Assembly (NCBI RefSeq): GCF_028283685.1
Contig: NZ_JAPWKF010000001.1
Location: forward strand, 496,001 to 560,000
DNA length: 64,000 bases
DNA from: Edaphobacter sp.
GTDB taxonomy: Bacteria > Acidobacteriota > Terriglobia > Terriglobales > Acidobacteriaceae
Reading direction: 5' to 3'
A program made the position numbers and the translations under genes. Positions 54,745-63,916 of this stretch are shown here, piece after piece (positions within the stretch are counted from its first letter, which is position 1; every line of letters begins with the position of its first letter). The notes beneath the pieces are model-generated. The model ran no database searches. It was not told the DNA's origin and saw only the letters and a list, made by a program, of their open reading frames with translations.

Positions 54745-56187
54745 ATGTCTCCACATCGGCCTGCAATGCAATCTCTCCTTGCGAAGTGTGCCCTTGCGGC
54801 GCTCACGCTCGCCATGCGTACGCCAACGCATCTACAGGCTCAGGCCATCGACGCCCCCGCTCCACAGCAGAGCGCATCTCCTGACGCAACGACGATCTTC
54901 CCTCACCCGGATCAGGCGCGCTACCTCATCTCCGGGCAGGCCAACATCATCTTCCAGGCTCACGGTCCCTTCCACTCTCCGTACGAGGGCACAAACAGCC
55001 TGCAGAGCCGGGGCGAGTACAAGACCTCTCTTATCGGCACTTTATTTTTAGGGCTCCAGCTTCATCGCAACATGCGCTACGCCACCGACACCATCGTCGA
55101 CTTTGAGTCTGCCGGCGGCCGCGGTATCAGCCAGGCGCTGGGCCTGGCCGGATTCACCAATCTCGATGTCGTGCGTAATCCCAACCTGGGCTCAAAGCCC
55201 TATCTTGCAAGAGTTGTGATCCACCAGACCATCGGCCTCACCGACAAGATGGTCGAGGTGGATCGGACGCCTTTTTCGCTCGCCACGCAGCTCCCGGAAC
55301 GCCGCATCGAGCTGCACATCGGCAAGATGAGTCTGCCCGACTACATCGACCTCAATACCATCGGCTCCGACAGTCACCTGCAGTTCCTCAACTGGACCGT
55401 CGACAACAACGGCGCATGGGACTACGCCGCCGACACCCGTGGCTACACCTACGCCGCGGTCGCCGAGTATCACGACCGTTCCTGGTCGGCACGCTACGCC
55501 ATCGCGGCAATGCCCACCGTCGCCAACGGCATCGATCTCGACTGGGCCTTCAGCCGCGCCAGCGGACAGAACGTCGAAGTGGAACTCAGGCGCAACCTTC
55601 TGGGACCGCTGGTCCCCTCCAACCGAAGAGGCACAGTACGCATCCTCAGCTTCGTCAATCACGCGCATATGGGGCTATACCGCGACGCAGTCAACGCTTA
55701 TCTCTCCGGCGAGGATGCCAAGCCTGACATCTCTGCACATGCAAAATTCGGTGCCGTAAAGTATGGCTTCGGGCTCAACATGGAGCAGGAGTTGACGCCC
55801 GACCTCGGTATCTTCTTCCGCGCAGGCTGGAACGAGGGACAGCACGAGTCCTATGCCTACACAGAGGTCGACCAGACCGTAGCCTTCGGCGGCGCTTACT
55901 CCGGCCGGGCCTTCTCCCGCCCCAACGACAAGATCGGTGTCGCCTTCGTCTCCAACGCCATCAAGCGCGACCACCAGAATTACCTGCGCTATGGAGGCCT
56001 TGGCTTCCTCCTCGGAGACGGCAAACTGAATTACGCCCGCGAAGACATCCTCGAAAGCTACTACAACCTGCATGCCTGGCGAGGTGTCTTCTACGCGCTC
56101 AACATCCAGTTCATCGAGCATCCGGGCTACAACCAGGACCGAGGTCCCGTGCTGGTCGAAGGCGTCCGCATGCACGTCGATTTCTAA
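54745..56187 (+). CDS. OprB-family outer-membrane porin
   Basis: An exported beta-barrel of 480 residues. After a signal peptide (ending near LQAQA) the sequence alternates short amphipathic strands and ends in an aromatic residue (VRMHVDF), as outer-membrane proteins do. Segments such as GRAFSRPNDKIGVAFVSN and NYLRYGGLGFLLGDG are typical of carbohydrate-selective OprB porins. It starts 7 nt after mntH, so it is cotranscribed; a metal-uptake role is inferred from that. The N-terminus is uncertain (54745 or 54766). Confidence 0.85.
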   Translation: MSPHRPAMQSLLAKCALAALTLAMRTPTHLQAQAIDAPAPQQSASPDATTIFPHPDQARYLISGQANIIFQAHGPFHSPYEGTNSLQSRGEYKTSLIGTLFLGLQLHRNMRYATDTIVDFESAGGRGISQALGLAGFTNLDVVRNPNLGSKPYLARVVIHQTIGLTDKMVEVDRTPFSLATQLPERRIELHIGKMSLPDYIDLNTIGSDSHLQFLNWTVDNNGAWDYAADTRGYTYAAVAEYHDRSWSARYAIAAMPTVANGIDLDWAFSRASGQNVEVELRRNLLGPLVPSNRRGTVRILSFVNHAHMGLYRDAVNAYLSGEDAKPDISAHAKFGAVKYGFGLNMEQELTPDLGIFFRAGWNEGQHESYAYTEVDQTVAFGGAYSGRAFSRPNDKIGVAFVSNAIKRDHQNYLRYGGLGFLLGDGKLNYAREDILESYYNLHAWRGVFYALNIQFIEHPGYNQDRGPVLVEGVRMHVDF

Positions 56188-56194
56188 CGCGCCG

Positions 56195-56200
56195 TATACT
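56195..56200 (+). promoter_or_regulatory. Putative -10 of the prepilin peptidase gene (leaderless)
   Basis: TATACT ends 6 nt before a GTG start, the same hexamer and spacing as at ispH. Confidence 0.48.
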
Positions 56201-56206
56201 TCAGGT

Positions 56207-57151
56207 GTGAGCGCACGAATGATTTACGAGACGGTCGGCTTTCTGCTCGGGCTGATCTTCGGCAGCTTTCTGAACGTCTGCATCTCCCGCCTTCCAGGGC
56301 ACGAATCGATCGTCAAACCGTCCTCTCGCTGTCCCCACTGCCATGCTTCCATCCGCTGGTACGACAACATCCCGCTCCTGAGCTGGATACTCCTTCGCGG
56401 GAAGTGCCGCGACTGCGGGCAACCGATCTCAGCACGTTACCCGCTGGTTGAACTGCTCACAGCAATCTGGTTTACGATTCAGGCCGCCCGCCTGCATACC
56501 GTGATCCATTTTTACTTCTCGCCGGGGACAAACGGCGGGTCATCCTACTCAGCCTTTGCCATCATTGCGAACCTCGGCGTGACGATTGCAGGCTTTCTCC
56601 TGATCGGCCTGATCTTCATGGACTGGGAGACCGGCCTTCTGCCCGACAGCTTCACGCTGACCGGAGTCTTCCTCGGCCTCCTGCTCATCTGCACCCAGGC
56701 TATCTTTCTCGCACCCGGCCAGGACCAGATCCTTCTGACACAAAATAGCCCAAAGCTGACCAGCGTGGGCGCCACTGCCGATACCGGCAATCTCTTCATG
56801 ACCGGGCCTGAAGCCCTGATCCTCGGCCGCGTCCTGGCCGCCTGCGGTGCGGCGATCCTTATGTTGCTGATCCGACAGACCTACCGTGCTATCCGGCATC
56901 GAGAAGGCATGGGGCTCGGCGACGTCAAGCTGCTGGCCATGATCACGGCCTTCCTGGGGTTCTGGCCAGGCATGCTATCGCTCTTCTTTGGCGTACTTGG
57001 AGCATCCATTTACGGGATATTCCAGCTGGCTCGGGGTCGTGCAGGAACATCCTCCAAACTCGCCTTCGGCAGCTTTCTGGCTGCAGGAGCACTGATCGCC
57101 GCCCAGGTAGGCGACCGCATCATCGACGCCTATTCACAGCTTTTGCGTTAG
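56207..57151 (+). CDS. pilD: Prepilin leader peptidase/N-methyltransferase
   Basis: Inner-membrane aspartic peptidase of about 314 residues that cleaves and methylates type IV pilin-like proteins. The cytosolic zinc site has two Cys pairs (CPHCHAS, CRDCGQP); the catalytic aspartates are in FMDWETGLLPD and GLGDVKLLAM. About eight helices are visible. GTG 56207 is chosen because TATACT lies 6 nt upstream; ATG 56219 is an alternative four codons on. No pilin or secretion genes adjoin. Confidence 0.92.
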   Translation: MSARMIYETVGFLLGLIFGSFLNVCISRLPGHESIVKPSSRCPHCHASIRWYDNIPLLSWILLRGKCRDCGQPISARYPLVELLTAIWFTIQAARLHTVIHFYFSPGTNGGSSYSAFAIIANLGVTIAGFLLIGLIFMDWETGLLPDSFTLTGVFLGLLLICTQAIFLAPGQDQILLTQNSPKLTSVGATADTGNLFMTGPEALILGRVLAACGAAILMLLIRQTYRAIRHREGMGLGDVKLLAMITAFLGFWPGMLSLFFGVLGASIYGIFQLARGRAGTSSKLAFGSFLAAGALIAAQVGDRIIDAYSQLLR

Positions 57152-57185
57152 CAATGCCGATAGCCGAACACAACGGCCTGATAGC

Positions 57186-57214
57186 TTGACACTTGCCAGC
57201 CGCAAACTTAAAGT
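57186..57214 (+). promoter_or_regulatory. Promoter of the nuo operon (leaderless nuoA)
   Basis: A perfect -35 TTGACA and -10 TAAAGT are separated by exactly 17 nt. The -10 ends 5 nt before the nuoA ATG, so the predicted start site falls on the start codon. This is the best-supported member of the leaderless set. Confidence 0.72.
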
Positions 57215-57219
57215 CAAAC

Positions 57220-57633
57220 ATGGCCATGCACAATTACCCCTACATCTGGAATTATCTTCCGCTTGTCCTGCAAATACTGGTGGCTCTTGGTCTTGCATGC
57301 GGCATGGTGGGGGCGTCCTACTTTGTCGGAAAGCACAAGAACTCCCGCACCAAACTCGGACCCTATGAGTGCGGTATGGATCCGATCGGTGACGCGCGAG
57401 GCCGTTTCTCGGTTCGCTTCTACATGGTGGCGATGCTCTTCATCCTGTTCGATGTCGAGGCCGTCTTTATGCTTCCCTGGGCGGTCATCTTCCGTCGCCT
57501 GCCTGCTATCACCGGTTCTAAGATGTTCGGCTTCTGGGAGATGCTCGTCTATCTCGGCTTTGTCGCTGTAGGCCTGTTCTATGTCTGGAAGAAGGGCATT
57601 CTCGACTGGTCCACCGATAAGGGAGATCTCTAA
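57220..57633 (+). CDS. nuoA: NADH-quinone oxidoreductase subunit A
   Basis: Complex I membrane subunit, 137 residues, three helices. The conserved loop YECGMDP with RFSVRFYMVAMLFILFDVE is present; its Cys and acidic residues lie near the quinone site. ATG 57220 fits the promoter geometry; the next ATG 57226 is possible. Its stop overlaps the nuoC start as TAATG. In most operons nuoB would come next; it does not here. Confidence 0.95.
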   Translation: MAMHNYPYIWNYLPLVLQILVALGLACGMVGASYFVGKHKNSRTKLGPYECGMDPIGDARGRFSVRFYMVAMLFILFDVEAVFMLPWAVIFRRLPAITGSKMFGFWEMLVYLGFVAVGLFYVWKKGILDWSTDKGDL

Positions 57634-58115
57634 TGGAGCCCGCGATTCTCGACACCCAGGCCGTCTTCGACAAGTTCCCTGAAGAGCCTGCCCTTAAGGC
57701 ACTATCTGATCTGGCCGCCGCCGCCAAGTACGACCGCGAAGAGTTGACCGTCACCGTCGCCCGCGAAAACATTATCCCTGCCTGCAAGGCCATCCAGGCA
57801 GCTGGTTACAACTTCCTTGAGGACGTCACGGCCGTCGACTGGTACCCGTCCGAGCCCCGCTTTCAGGTCGTTTATCACATCCTTTCGCACTCGCTGAAGC
57901 GCCGCATTCGCCTGTGCGTCCGCCTCGACAGCGAGAATGCCTCGCTCGACAGCATCGTCTCGATCTGGCCGTCGGCAAACTTTTACGAACGCGAGGTCTT
58001 CGATCTCTTTGGCGTGAACTTCAACGGTCACCCCAACCTGCGCCGTATCATGATGCCCGAAGACTGGCAGGGCCACCCCCTGCGTAAGGACTACCCCGTG
58101 GAGGGCTACCGCTAA
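57633..58115 (+). CDS. nuoC: NADH-quinone oxidoreductase subunit C
   Basis: The 30-kDa peripheral-arm subunit, 160 residues. The family signature is ERE-VFDLFGVNFNGHPNLRR (as YEREVFDLFGV and GHPNLRRI), with GHPLRKDYPVEGY at the end. It begins one base into the nuoA stop and ends one base into nuoD, so translation is tightly coupled. Confidence 0.95.
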   Translation: MEPAILDTQAVFDKFPEEPALKALSDLAAAAKYDREELTVTVARENIIPACKAIQAAGYNFLEDVTAVDWYPSEPRFQVVYHILSHSLKRRIRLCVRLDSENASLDSIVSIWPSANFYEREVFDLFGVNFNGHPNLRRIMMPEDWQGHPLRKDYPVEGYR

Positions 58116-59374
58116 TGCCACCTATCGCCGCTCCCGACCAGATTAATCCCGGCATCGAAGACGTTATCGCCGACGCCGAGCTCCACAAACACGGTTCCGA
58201 CCCCATCTCCGATCAGACCATGATCATCAACATGGGGCCGCAGCACCCGTCCACCCACGGCGTGCTCCGCCTTGTGCTCGAGATTGACGGCGAGACCGTC
58301 GTCTCGCTCGCCCCGGATATCGGCTATCTGCACACTGGCATCGAGAAGACCTGCGAGGCCAAGTTCTACCAGCAGGTCGTTCCCCTCACCGACCGCATCG
58401 ACTACCTCTCGCCGATGACCAACAACACGGCATATGCCCTCGCGGTCGAAAAGCTGCTGCAGCTCGAGATCCCCGAAAAGGCCCAGTGGCTGCGCGTGCT
58501 CTTCAACGAACTGATGCGCCTGAACTCCCACCTGGTCTGGCTGGGAACACACGCCATGGACATCGGCGCGCTCACCGTCTTCCTTTATTGTTTCCGTGAA
58601 CGTGAACAGCTGCTGCGCATCTTCGAGGCCGTCAGCGGCCAGCGCATGATGACCAGCTACATCCGCATCGGCGGCGTCAGCATGGAGCCACCGCTCGGTC
58701 TCTTCGATGACATCCGCGCCTTCCTGCTCGACTTCCCTTCCAAGATCGACCAGTACGAAGGCCTGCTGCAGAACAACCCCATCTGGATCAAGCGCCTGAA
58801 GGGCGTCGGCTATATCTCGCCCGAAGACGCGATCGCTCTCGGCGTCACCGGGCCTCCGCTGCGCGCCGCCGGTATCGACTTCGACATCCGCCGCGACATG
58901 CCGTACTCCAGCTACGAGAAGTTCCAGTTCAAGGTCCCTGTCTCGAACGACAGCGACGTCTGGGCGCGCTATGTGCTGCGCATGGAAGAGATGCGCGAGT
59001 CCGTGAAGATCTGCCTCCAGGCGCTCGACGGCATGCCTGAGGGCCGCATCGTGGCCGATGCGCCGAAGATCATCCTTCCGGATCGCGAACAGATGAAGAC
59101 CCAGATGGAGTCGTTGATCCATCACTTCAAGATCGTCACCGAAGGCTTTGCGGTCCCCGCGGGTGAAGCGACCAGCTCGGTCGAAGCGGCCCACGGCATG
59201 ATGAACTACTACGTCGTCTCCGACGGAACCGCCAAGCCCTACCGCGTGCACATGCGCAACGCGGACTACTCGAACCTTCAGGCTTTGGAGACGATGTGCA
59301 AGGGCCGTCTGCTCGCCGACGTCGTCGCAGTCATCGGATCGATCGATATTGTGTTGGGAGCCATCGACCGCTAA
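58115..59374 (+). CDS. nuoD: NADH-quinone oxidoreductase subunit D
   Basis: The 49-kDa subunit forming the quinone cavity with NuoB, 419 residues. GPQHPSTHGVLRL (quinone-head His) is near the N-terminus; DIGYLHTGIEK, YLSPMTNN and the C-terminal VAVIGSIDIVLGAIDR are typical. Start overlaps the nuoC stop as TAATG. Confidence 0.97.
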   Translation: MPPIAAPDQINPGIEDVIADAELHKHGSDPISDQTMIINMGPQHPSTHGVLRLVLEIDGETVVSLAPDIGYLHTGIEKTCEAKFYQQVVPLTDRIDYLSPMTNNTAYALAVEKLLQLEIPEKAQWLRVLFNELMRLNSHLVWLGTHAMDIGALTVFLYCFREREQLLRIFEAVSGQRMMTSYIRIGGVSMEPPLGLFDDIRAFLLDFPSKIDQYEGLLQNNPIWIKRLKGVGYISPEDAIALGVTGPPLRAAGIDFDIRRDMPYSSYEKFQFKVPVSNDSDVWARYVLRMEEMRESVKICLQALDGMPEGRIVADAPKIILPDREQMKTQMESLIHHFKIVTEGFAVPAGEATSSVEAAHGMMNYYVVSDGTAKPYRVHMRNADYSNLQALETMCKGRLLADVVAVIGSIDIVLGAIDR

Positions 59375-59393
59375 TGGCAAGAGGTGGAGTCCT

Positions 59394-59699
59394 GTGATAA
59401 CGAGTCATCAGCTCCACACTGAACTTTGGACCTCCTGGGCATCGCTGCTGCGCTCCTACTCGGCCGCCCACGGACTCAACAGCCGGCATCACGCAGTCGT
59501 CGAGGTCGGCGCAGACGAGATCATGCTTCGCGTCGCCAACCGTTGGTTGCGCGTCACACACGGCATCCTCGAAGACAGCGTGGGCAATCGTTCCTCTTTT
59601 TCGCTGGAAGAGGACGGAACGGTTAAACTGAATGGAATTACCGAAGAGATGGACCTTGCCGCCGAACGACTGGCGCGGGAGATAATGCACAGTGAGTGA
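59394..59699 (+). CDS. Unknown small protein within the nuo operon
   Basis: I do not recognise this 101-residue protein. It is soluble, with an N-terminal helix (ELWTSWASLLRSYSAAHG), a beta-rich middle (AVVEVGADEIMLRVANRWLRVTH) and an acidic C-terminal helix. GTG 59394 follows GAGGTGGAG at good spacing. It overlaps nuoE by 8 nt. Conserved operon spacing suggests a real gene and perhaps a complex I assembly or accessory role, which is inference. Confidence 0.72.
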   Translation: MITSHQLHTELWTSWASLLRSYSAAHGLNSRHHAVVEVGADEIMLRVANRWLRVTHGILEDSVGNRSSFSLEEDGTVKLNGITEEMDLAAERLAREIMHSE

Positions 59700-60201
59700 G
59701 ATCGCCAACACAATCTTTTCGCCCCAGACGGCGGCGCGCTTCGATCACCTGGTAACGCTTTACCCGGTCAAGCGCTCTGCTCTCGTCCCTATGCTGCTTT
59801 ATGCACAGGACGATATCGGCTACGTCTCCGATGCTGTGGTCACCGAGATCGCGCAACGCCTCGATCTTCTGGAGTTGGACGTTCGCAACGTGCTTTCGTA
59901 CTACTCCATGCTGCGCACCAAGCCAGCCGGCAAGTACAACGTGCAGGTCTGCACCAACATATCCTGCATGCTGCGCGGCGGCTACGAGATCCTCGACCAC
60001 TGTAAGCACAAGCTGGGCATCGGCCATAAAGAAGTCACTTCGGACGGCGTCTTCTCCCTCGAAGAGGTTGAATGCATCGGCGCCTGTTGCTGGGCCCCCG
60101 CCATGCAGGTCAATTACGACTTCCATGACAATCTCAACACCGTGAAGGTCGACGAGATCATCGAGACCTACCGCGCCGGCAAGGGAAAGGACGTGAAATA
60201 A
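59692..60201 (+). CDS. nuoE: NADH-quinone oxidoreductase subunit E
   Basis: The 24-kDa subunit with the N1a [2Fe-2S] cluster, 169 residues. Ligands appear as CTNISC and, further on, ECIGACC. It has a GTG start inside the end of the preceding small gene. It precedes nuoF by 2 nt; together they form the NADH-oxidising module with NuoG. Confidence 0.95.
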   Translation: MSEIANTIFSPQTAARFDHLVTLYPVKRSALVPMLLYAQDDIGYVSDAVVTEIAQRLDLLELDVRNVLSYYSMLRTKPAGKYNVQVCTNISCMLRGGYEILDHCKHKLGIGHKEVTSDGVFSLEEVECIGACCWAPAMQVNYDFHDNLNTVKVDEIIETYRAGKGKDVK

Positions 60202-60203
60202 CC

Positions 60204-61520
60204 ATGCCAACCCTCGTCTCCCATCCCGACGAAGTTAAAGTTCTCAGCCGCCGCTTCGGCCAGGGCGCCGCTGACATCGACAAGTACATCGAGCTCGACG
60301 GCTATAAGGCAGTTCAGAAGGCCATCGCTGAAGGTCCCGAGTGGATCATCAACACCATGAAGGCCTCCGGCCTTCGCGGCCGCGGCGGCGCAGGCTTCCC
60401 TACCGGCCTGAAGTGGTCCTTCGTGCCCAAGCAGTCGGAGAAGCCGAAGTACGTTCTGGTCAACGGTGACGAATCCGAGCCGGGCACCTGCAAAGACCAC
60501 GTCATCTTTCTGCACGACCCCCATGCCATCATCGAAGGCACCATGATCGCCGGCCTCGCCATCGGGTCGAAGATGGGCTTTATCTACCTTCGCGGCGAGT
60601 ATCGCTACCTGCTGAAGATCGTCGAGAAGGCCGTCGCCGACGCCTATGCCAGGGGCTTCCTCGGCAAAAACATCTTCGGTTCGGGCATCGACTTCGACAT
60701 CATCACCCAGTCTGGTGCAGGCGCCTATGAGGTCGGCGAAGAATCCGCCCTCATGGAGTCGCTCGAAGGCAAGCGTGGCGTCCCGCGTATCAAGCCGCCC
60801 TTCCCCGCCGTCGTCGGCCTCTACGGTGGTCCTACGGTCATCAACAACGCCGAGACCATCGCCTCCGCCCCGCACATCCTTCTTATGGGCGGCGAAGAGT
60901 ACGCCAAGATCGGTTCCGAGCGCAACGGCGGCACCCGCCTGTTCGGCATCAGCGGCCACGTGGAGCGCCCCGGCGTCTACGAGCTGCCCATGGGCTACAA
61001 CCTCAAGAAGGCTATCTACGACGTCGCTGGCGGCATCAAGGATGGCAAGAAGCTCAAGGCCGTCGTCCCCGGTGGAAGCTCTTGCCCGGTTCTGCTGCCT
61101 GAAGAGATCGACGTAGGCCTCGACTTCGACCAGATGGGCAAGGCCGGCACCATGCTTGGCTCCGGCGGCATCGTCGTACTTGACGAGACCGTCTCCATCG
61201 TCGAGTTTGCCCTGCGCACCATCTCCTTCTACCAGCACGAGTCCTGCGGCTGGTGTATCCCCTGCCGCGAAGGCACGGACTGGATCAAGAAGACCCTCAG
61301 CCGCGTCTACAACGGCGGCGGAACGAAGAAGGACGTTGCCAATGTGCAGTATCTCGCCGAGAACATGATGGGCCGCACCTTCTGCCCGCTCGGCGACGCC
61401 GCTGCCATGCCGACACTCGGCTTCGTCAAGAAGTTCCGTAAGGAATTCGAAGACTACATCGACGGCCAGAAGGCCGGAACCCCGATCATTACGGTCGAAC
61501 AGCTCGTGGGAGCGCACTAA
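60204..61520 (+). CDS. nuoF: NADH-quinone oxidoreductase subunit F
   Basis: The 51-kDa NADH- and FMN-binding subunit, 438 residues. GRGGAGFPTGLKW and NGDESEPGTCKD form the FMN/NADH site; the N3 [4Fe-4S] ligands are in ESCGWCIPCREG and FCPLGDAAAMP. Its stop overlaps the nuoG ATG as TAATG. Confidence 0.97.
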   Translation: MPTLVSHPDEVKVLSRRFGQGAADIDKYIELDGYKAVQKAIAEGPEWIINTMKASGLRGRGGAGFPTGLKWSFVPKQSEKPKYVLVNGDESEPGTCKDHVIFLHDPHAIIEGTMIAGLAIGSKMGFIYLRGEYRYLLKIVEKAVADAYARGFLGKNIFGSGIDFDIITQSGAGAYEVGEESALMESLEGKRGVPRIKPPFPAVVGLYGGPTVINNAETIASAPHILLMGGEEYAKIGSERNGGTRLFGISGHVERPGVYELPMGYNLKKAIYDVAGGIKDGKKLKAVVPGGSSCPVLLPEEIDVGLDFDQMGKAGTMLGSGGIVVLDETVSIVEFALRTISFYQHESCGWCIPCREGTDWIKKTLSRVYNGGGTKKDVANVQYLAENMMGRTFCPLGDAAAMPTLGFVKKFRKEFEDYIDGQKAGTPIITVEQLVGAH

Positions 61521-63899
61521 TGCCAGACGTAAAGTTCATCGTAGACGGCAAGCAACTCACCGCCCCGGCAGGCACGTTGCTCATCGATGCCTGCAAGTCC
61601 GCCGGCATTGAGATCCCTGCCTTCTGCTACTACCCCGGTCTTTCGCTTCAGGCGGCCTGCCGCATGTGTGTCGTCCGCATCGAGAAGATGCCCAAGCTCC
61701 AGACCGCCTGCACCACGCCGGTCGCCGAAGGCATGGTCGTCCAGACCGAGACGCCAGAGATCTCCCAGGCCCGCAAGGCGACGCTGCAGCTACTGCTCGG
61801 CAACCATCCCCTCGACTGCCCCGTCTGCGACGCTGGCGGCGAGTGCGAACTGCAGGACATGACCTTCAAGTACGGCGCGGCAGAGAGCTTCTACGCCGAA
61901 CCGAAGAATCACCGCGAAGAGCAGAAGTGGTCTCCAGCCGTCTACTTCGACCGCCCGCGCTGCATCCTCTGCTATCGCTGCGTCCGTATGTGCGGCGAGG
62001 GCATGGACGTCTTCGCCCTCGGCATTCAGAACCGTGGCTCCTCAGCCGTCATCGCGCCCAACATCCCCGCACAGCTCTCTCCCGACAACCTCGCTCATCT
62101 CGACTGCGAACAGTGCGGCATGTGCATCGATGCCTGCCCGGTCGGCGCGCTGACCTCCGGCACCTACCGCTACAAGACCCGTCCGTGGGAGATGAACCAC
62201 GTCTCAACCATCTGCACGCACTGCGGCGATGGCTGCAAGACGACCCTCGGCGTCCGCTCCACCTCAGACGGCGCGGAGATCGTTCGCGGCGACAACCGCG
62301 ACAAGAGCGGCATCAATGGCGACTTCCTCTGCAACAAGGGCCGCTACGCCTTCGACTTCGCCAACAGCCCCGAGCGCATCACCTCGCCGATGATCCGGCA
62401 GGCCGATGGCAGCCTCAAGGAAGTCTCCTGGGAAGAGGCCTTCACCTTCACCGGCAAAAAGCTGCGCGAGCTGCGTGACACCCGCGGTGGCAGCTCTATC
62501 GGCGTTCTCGGCGGAAACCGCCTGACCAACGAAGAGGCATACCTGCTGCAGAAGTTCGCACGCACGGTCCTCGGCACCAACAACATCGATCATCACCGCA
62601 CGGCAGACTACGTCACCTTCGCCCAGGCTCTCGCCGGTCAGAAGGGGCGCACCGCCTCGTGGCGCGACACGCAGAACTTCCCTGCTGTCCTGATCAGTAG
62701 GTGGCGATCCCACCAACCAGGCTCCCGGAACCGCGTGGAACCTTCGCTCCGATGTCCGCCTCAACAAGGCGAAGCTTTACATCGCCAACACTGACGAGAT
62801 CAAGCTTCGCCGTCAGGCCAAGGCATTCCTGCAGGTGGCTCCGTTCGGTTACGGCGCTCTCGCCGGTTACCTCGCGGGTGATTCTGCCTCCGCGGCGGGT
62901 GCAGCAAACGATCCCTCCGCCCTCGGCGCCTTCACCGAAGCCGTCAAGGCAGAGGAAAAGCTCCTGATCCTCATCGGCTCCGAGCTTCGCGGCGCGGATC
63001 TGAAGCGCCTCATCGAATTCGGCCTGACGATTCCGGGAGCGAAGTTCGCCCTGCTCTCCGACTACGTCAACTCGCGCGGAGCAGCCGACATGGGCCTCTT
63101 GCCCGACATGCTTCCCGGCTACGTTCCGGTTGCGCAGCCCGGCCCCTTCGCAGAGTTCAACGCACCGGCCACCGCAGGCCTCGACATGCTCGAGATCTTC
63201 GACGCCGCCGCCGCGGGCAAGCTCTCGGCGCTCTACATCGTCAATGCGAATCCGGTCGGACGCTATGGCGTCGATCCGGCAGCGCTCAAGGATACCTTCG
63301 TCGTCGCGCAGGAGATGTTCCTGACCGAGACGGCAAAGCTTGCTGACGTGATTCTTCCCGCCGCCAATCTTTATGAGAAGGCAGGATCGGTCACCAACAG
63401 CTACGGTGACCTGCAGCTTGTCGCCAAAGCCGGCGACCGCGCCGGTGTCCGCACCGACTTTGAGATGATCGTTCGCGTCGCCGACAAGATGGGGGCCGAC
63501 GTCAAGGCGCTGGTTCCCTTCGGCAAGGGTCTTCGCGCCGACATGGGTCAGAGCCGCGGCGCTCAGTCCGGCGAGGCCGACCGTCACGCCGTCTGGCTCA
63601 CCGCCAACAACCTCGAGCCCAAGCTCTCGCCCTTCGATCCCTTCGCGATCCTGGATGAGATTCATCGCCTCGTACCGGGCTACAACCTGCTTCGGCTCCA
63701 GCTGATCAGCGGCAACGACCAGCACCTAGAGCCTGCGGCACCGCTCGTACAGATCACGAACCGCCGCGACCTGGTTCTGCCCTCCGGCGACACGCTCTTC
63801 ACCTCGGGGACTCTGGGCCGCTTCTCGCCCAACCTGAACGACGTCAAGCAGTACCAGACCAGCGAGCAGTTGGTTCGCATCCAGACCGCAGCCGACTAG
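61520..63899 (+). pseudogene. nuoG: NADH-quinone oxidoreductase subunit G, frameshifted
   Basis: Large iron-sulfur subunit of the NADH-oxidising arm. The N-terminal [2Fe-2S] ligands (CYYPGLSLQAACRMC), CPVCDAGGEC, CILCYRCVRMC, CEQCGMCIDACPVG and a molybdopterin-type CTHCGDGC are intact. After NFPAVLI the frame shifts by one base near 62696-62699; the correct sequence GGDPTNQAPGTAW resumes in another frame and runs to the normal stop. Without a correction the product ends at 62794 with a nonsense tail. Removing one base gives a normal protein of about 792 residues, so a sequencing error or a recent mutation is likely. Confidence 0.85.
62693..62700 (+). other. Frameshift site in nuoG
   Basis: The string ATCAGTAG joins the two frames. 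Deleting one base here restores NFPAVLI-S-GGDPT. A TGA at 62691 closes the downstream frame just before this point, so the shift is confined to these bases. Confidence 0.8.
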
Positions 63900-63916
63900 G
63901 AGACGAGAGCAAACAC

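Noticed and set aside
59374..59397. Seven-codon ORF joining nuoD and the small unknown gene (MARGGVL)
   Set aside because: It overlaps both neighbours neatly, but its sequence simply contains the ribosome site of the next gene, so it is probably chance.
58112..61517. Long minus-strand open frames opposite nuoD, nuoE and nuoF
   Set aside because: They mirror strongly conserved complex I genes in a high-GC context; no ribosome sites or recognisable motifs.
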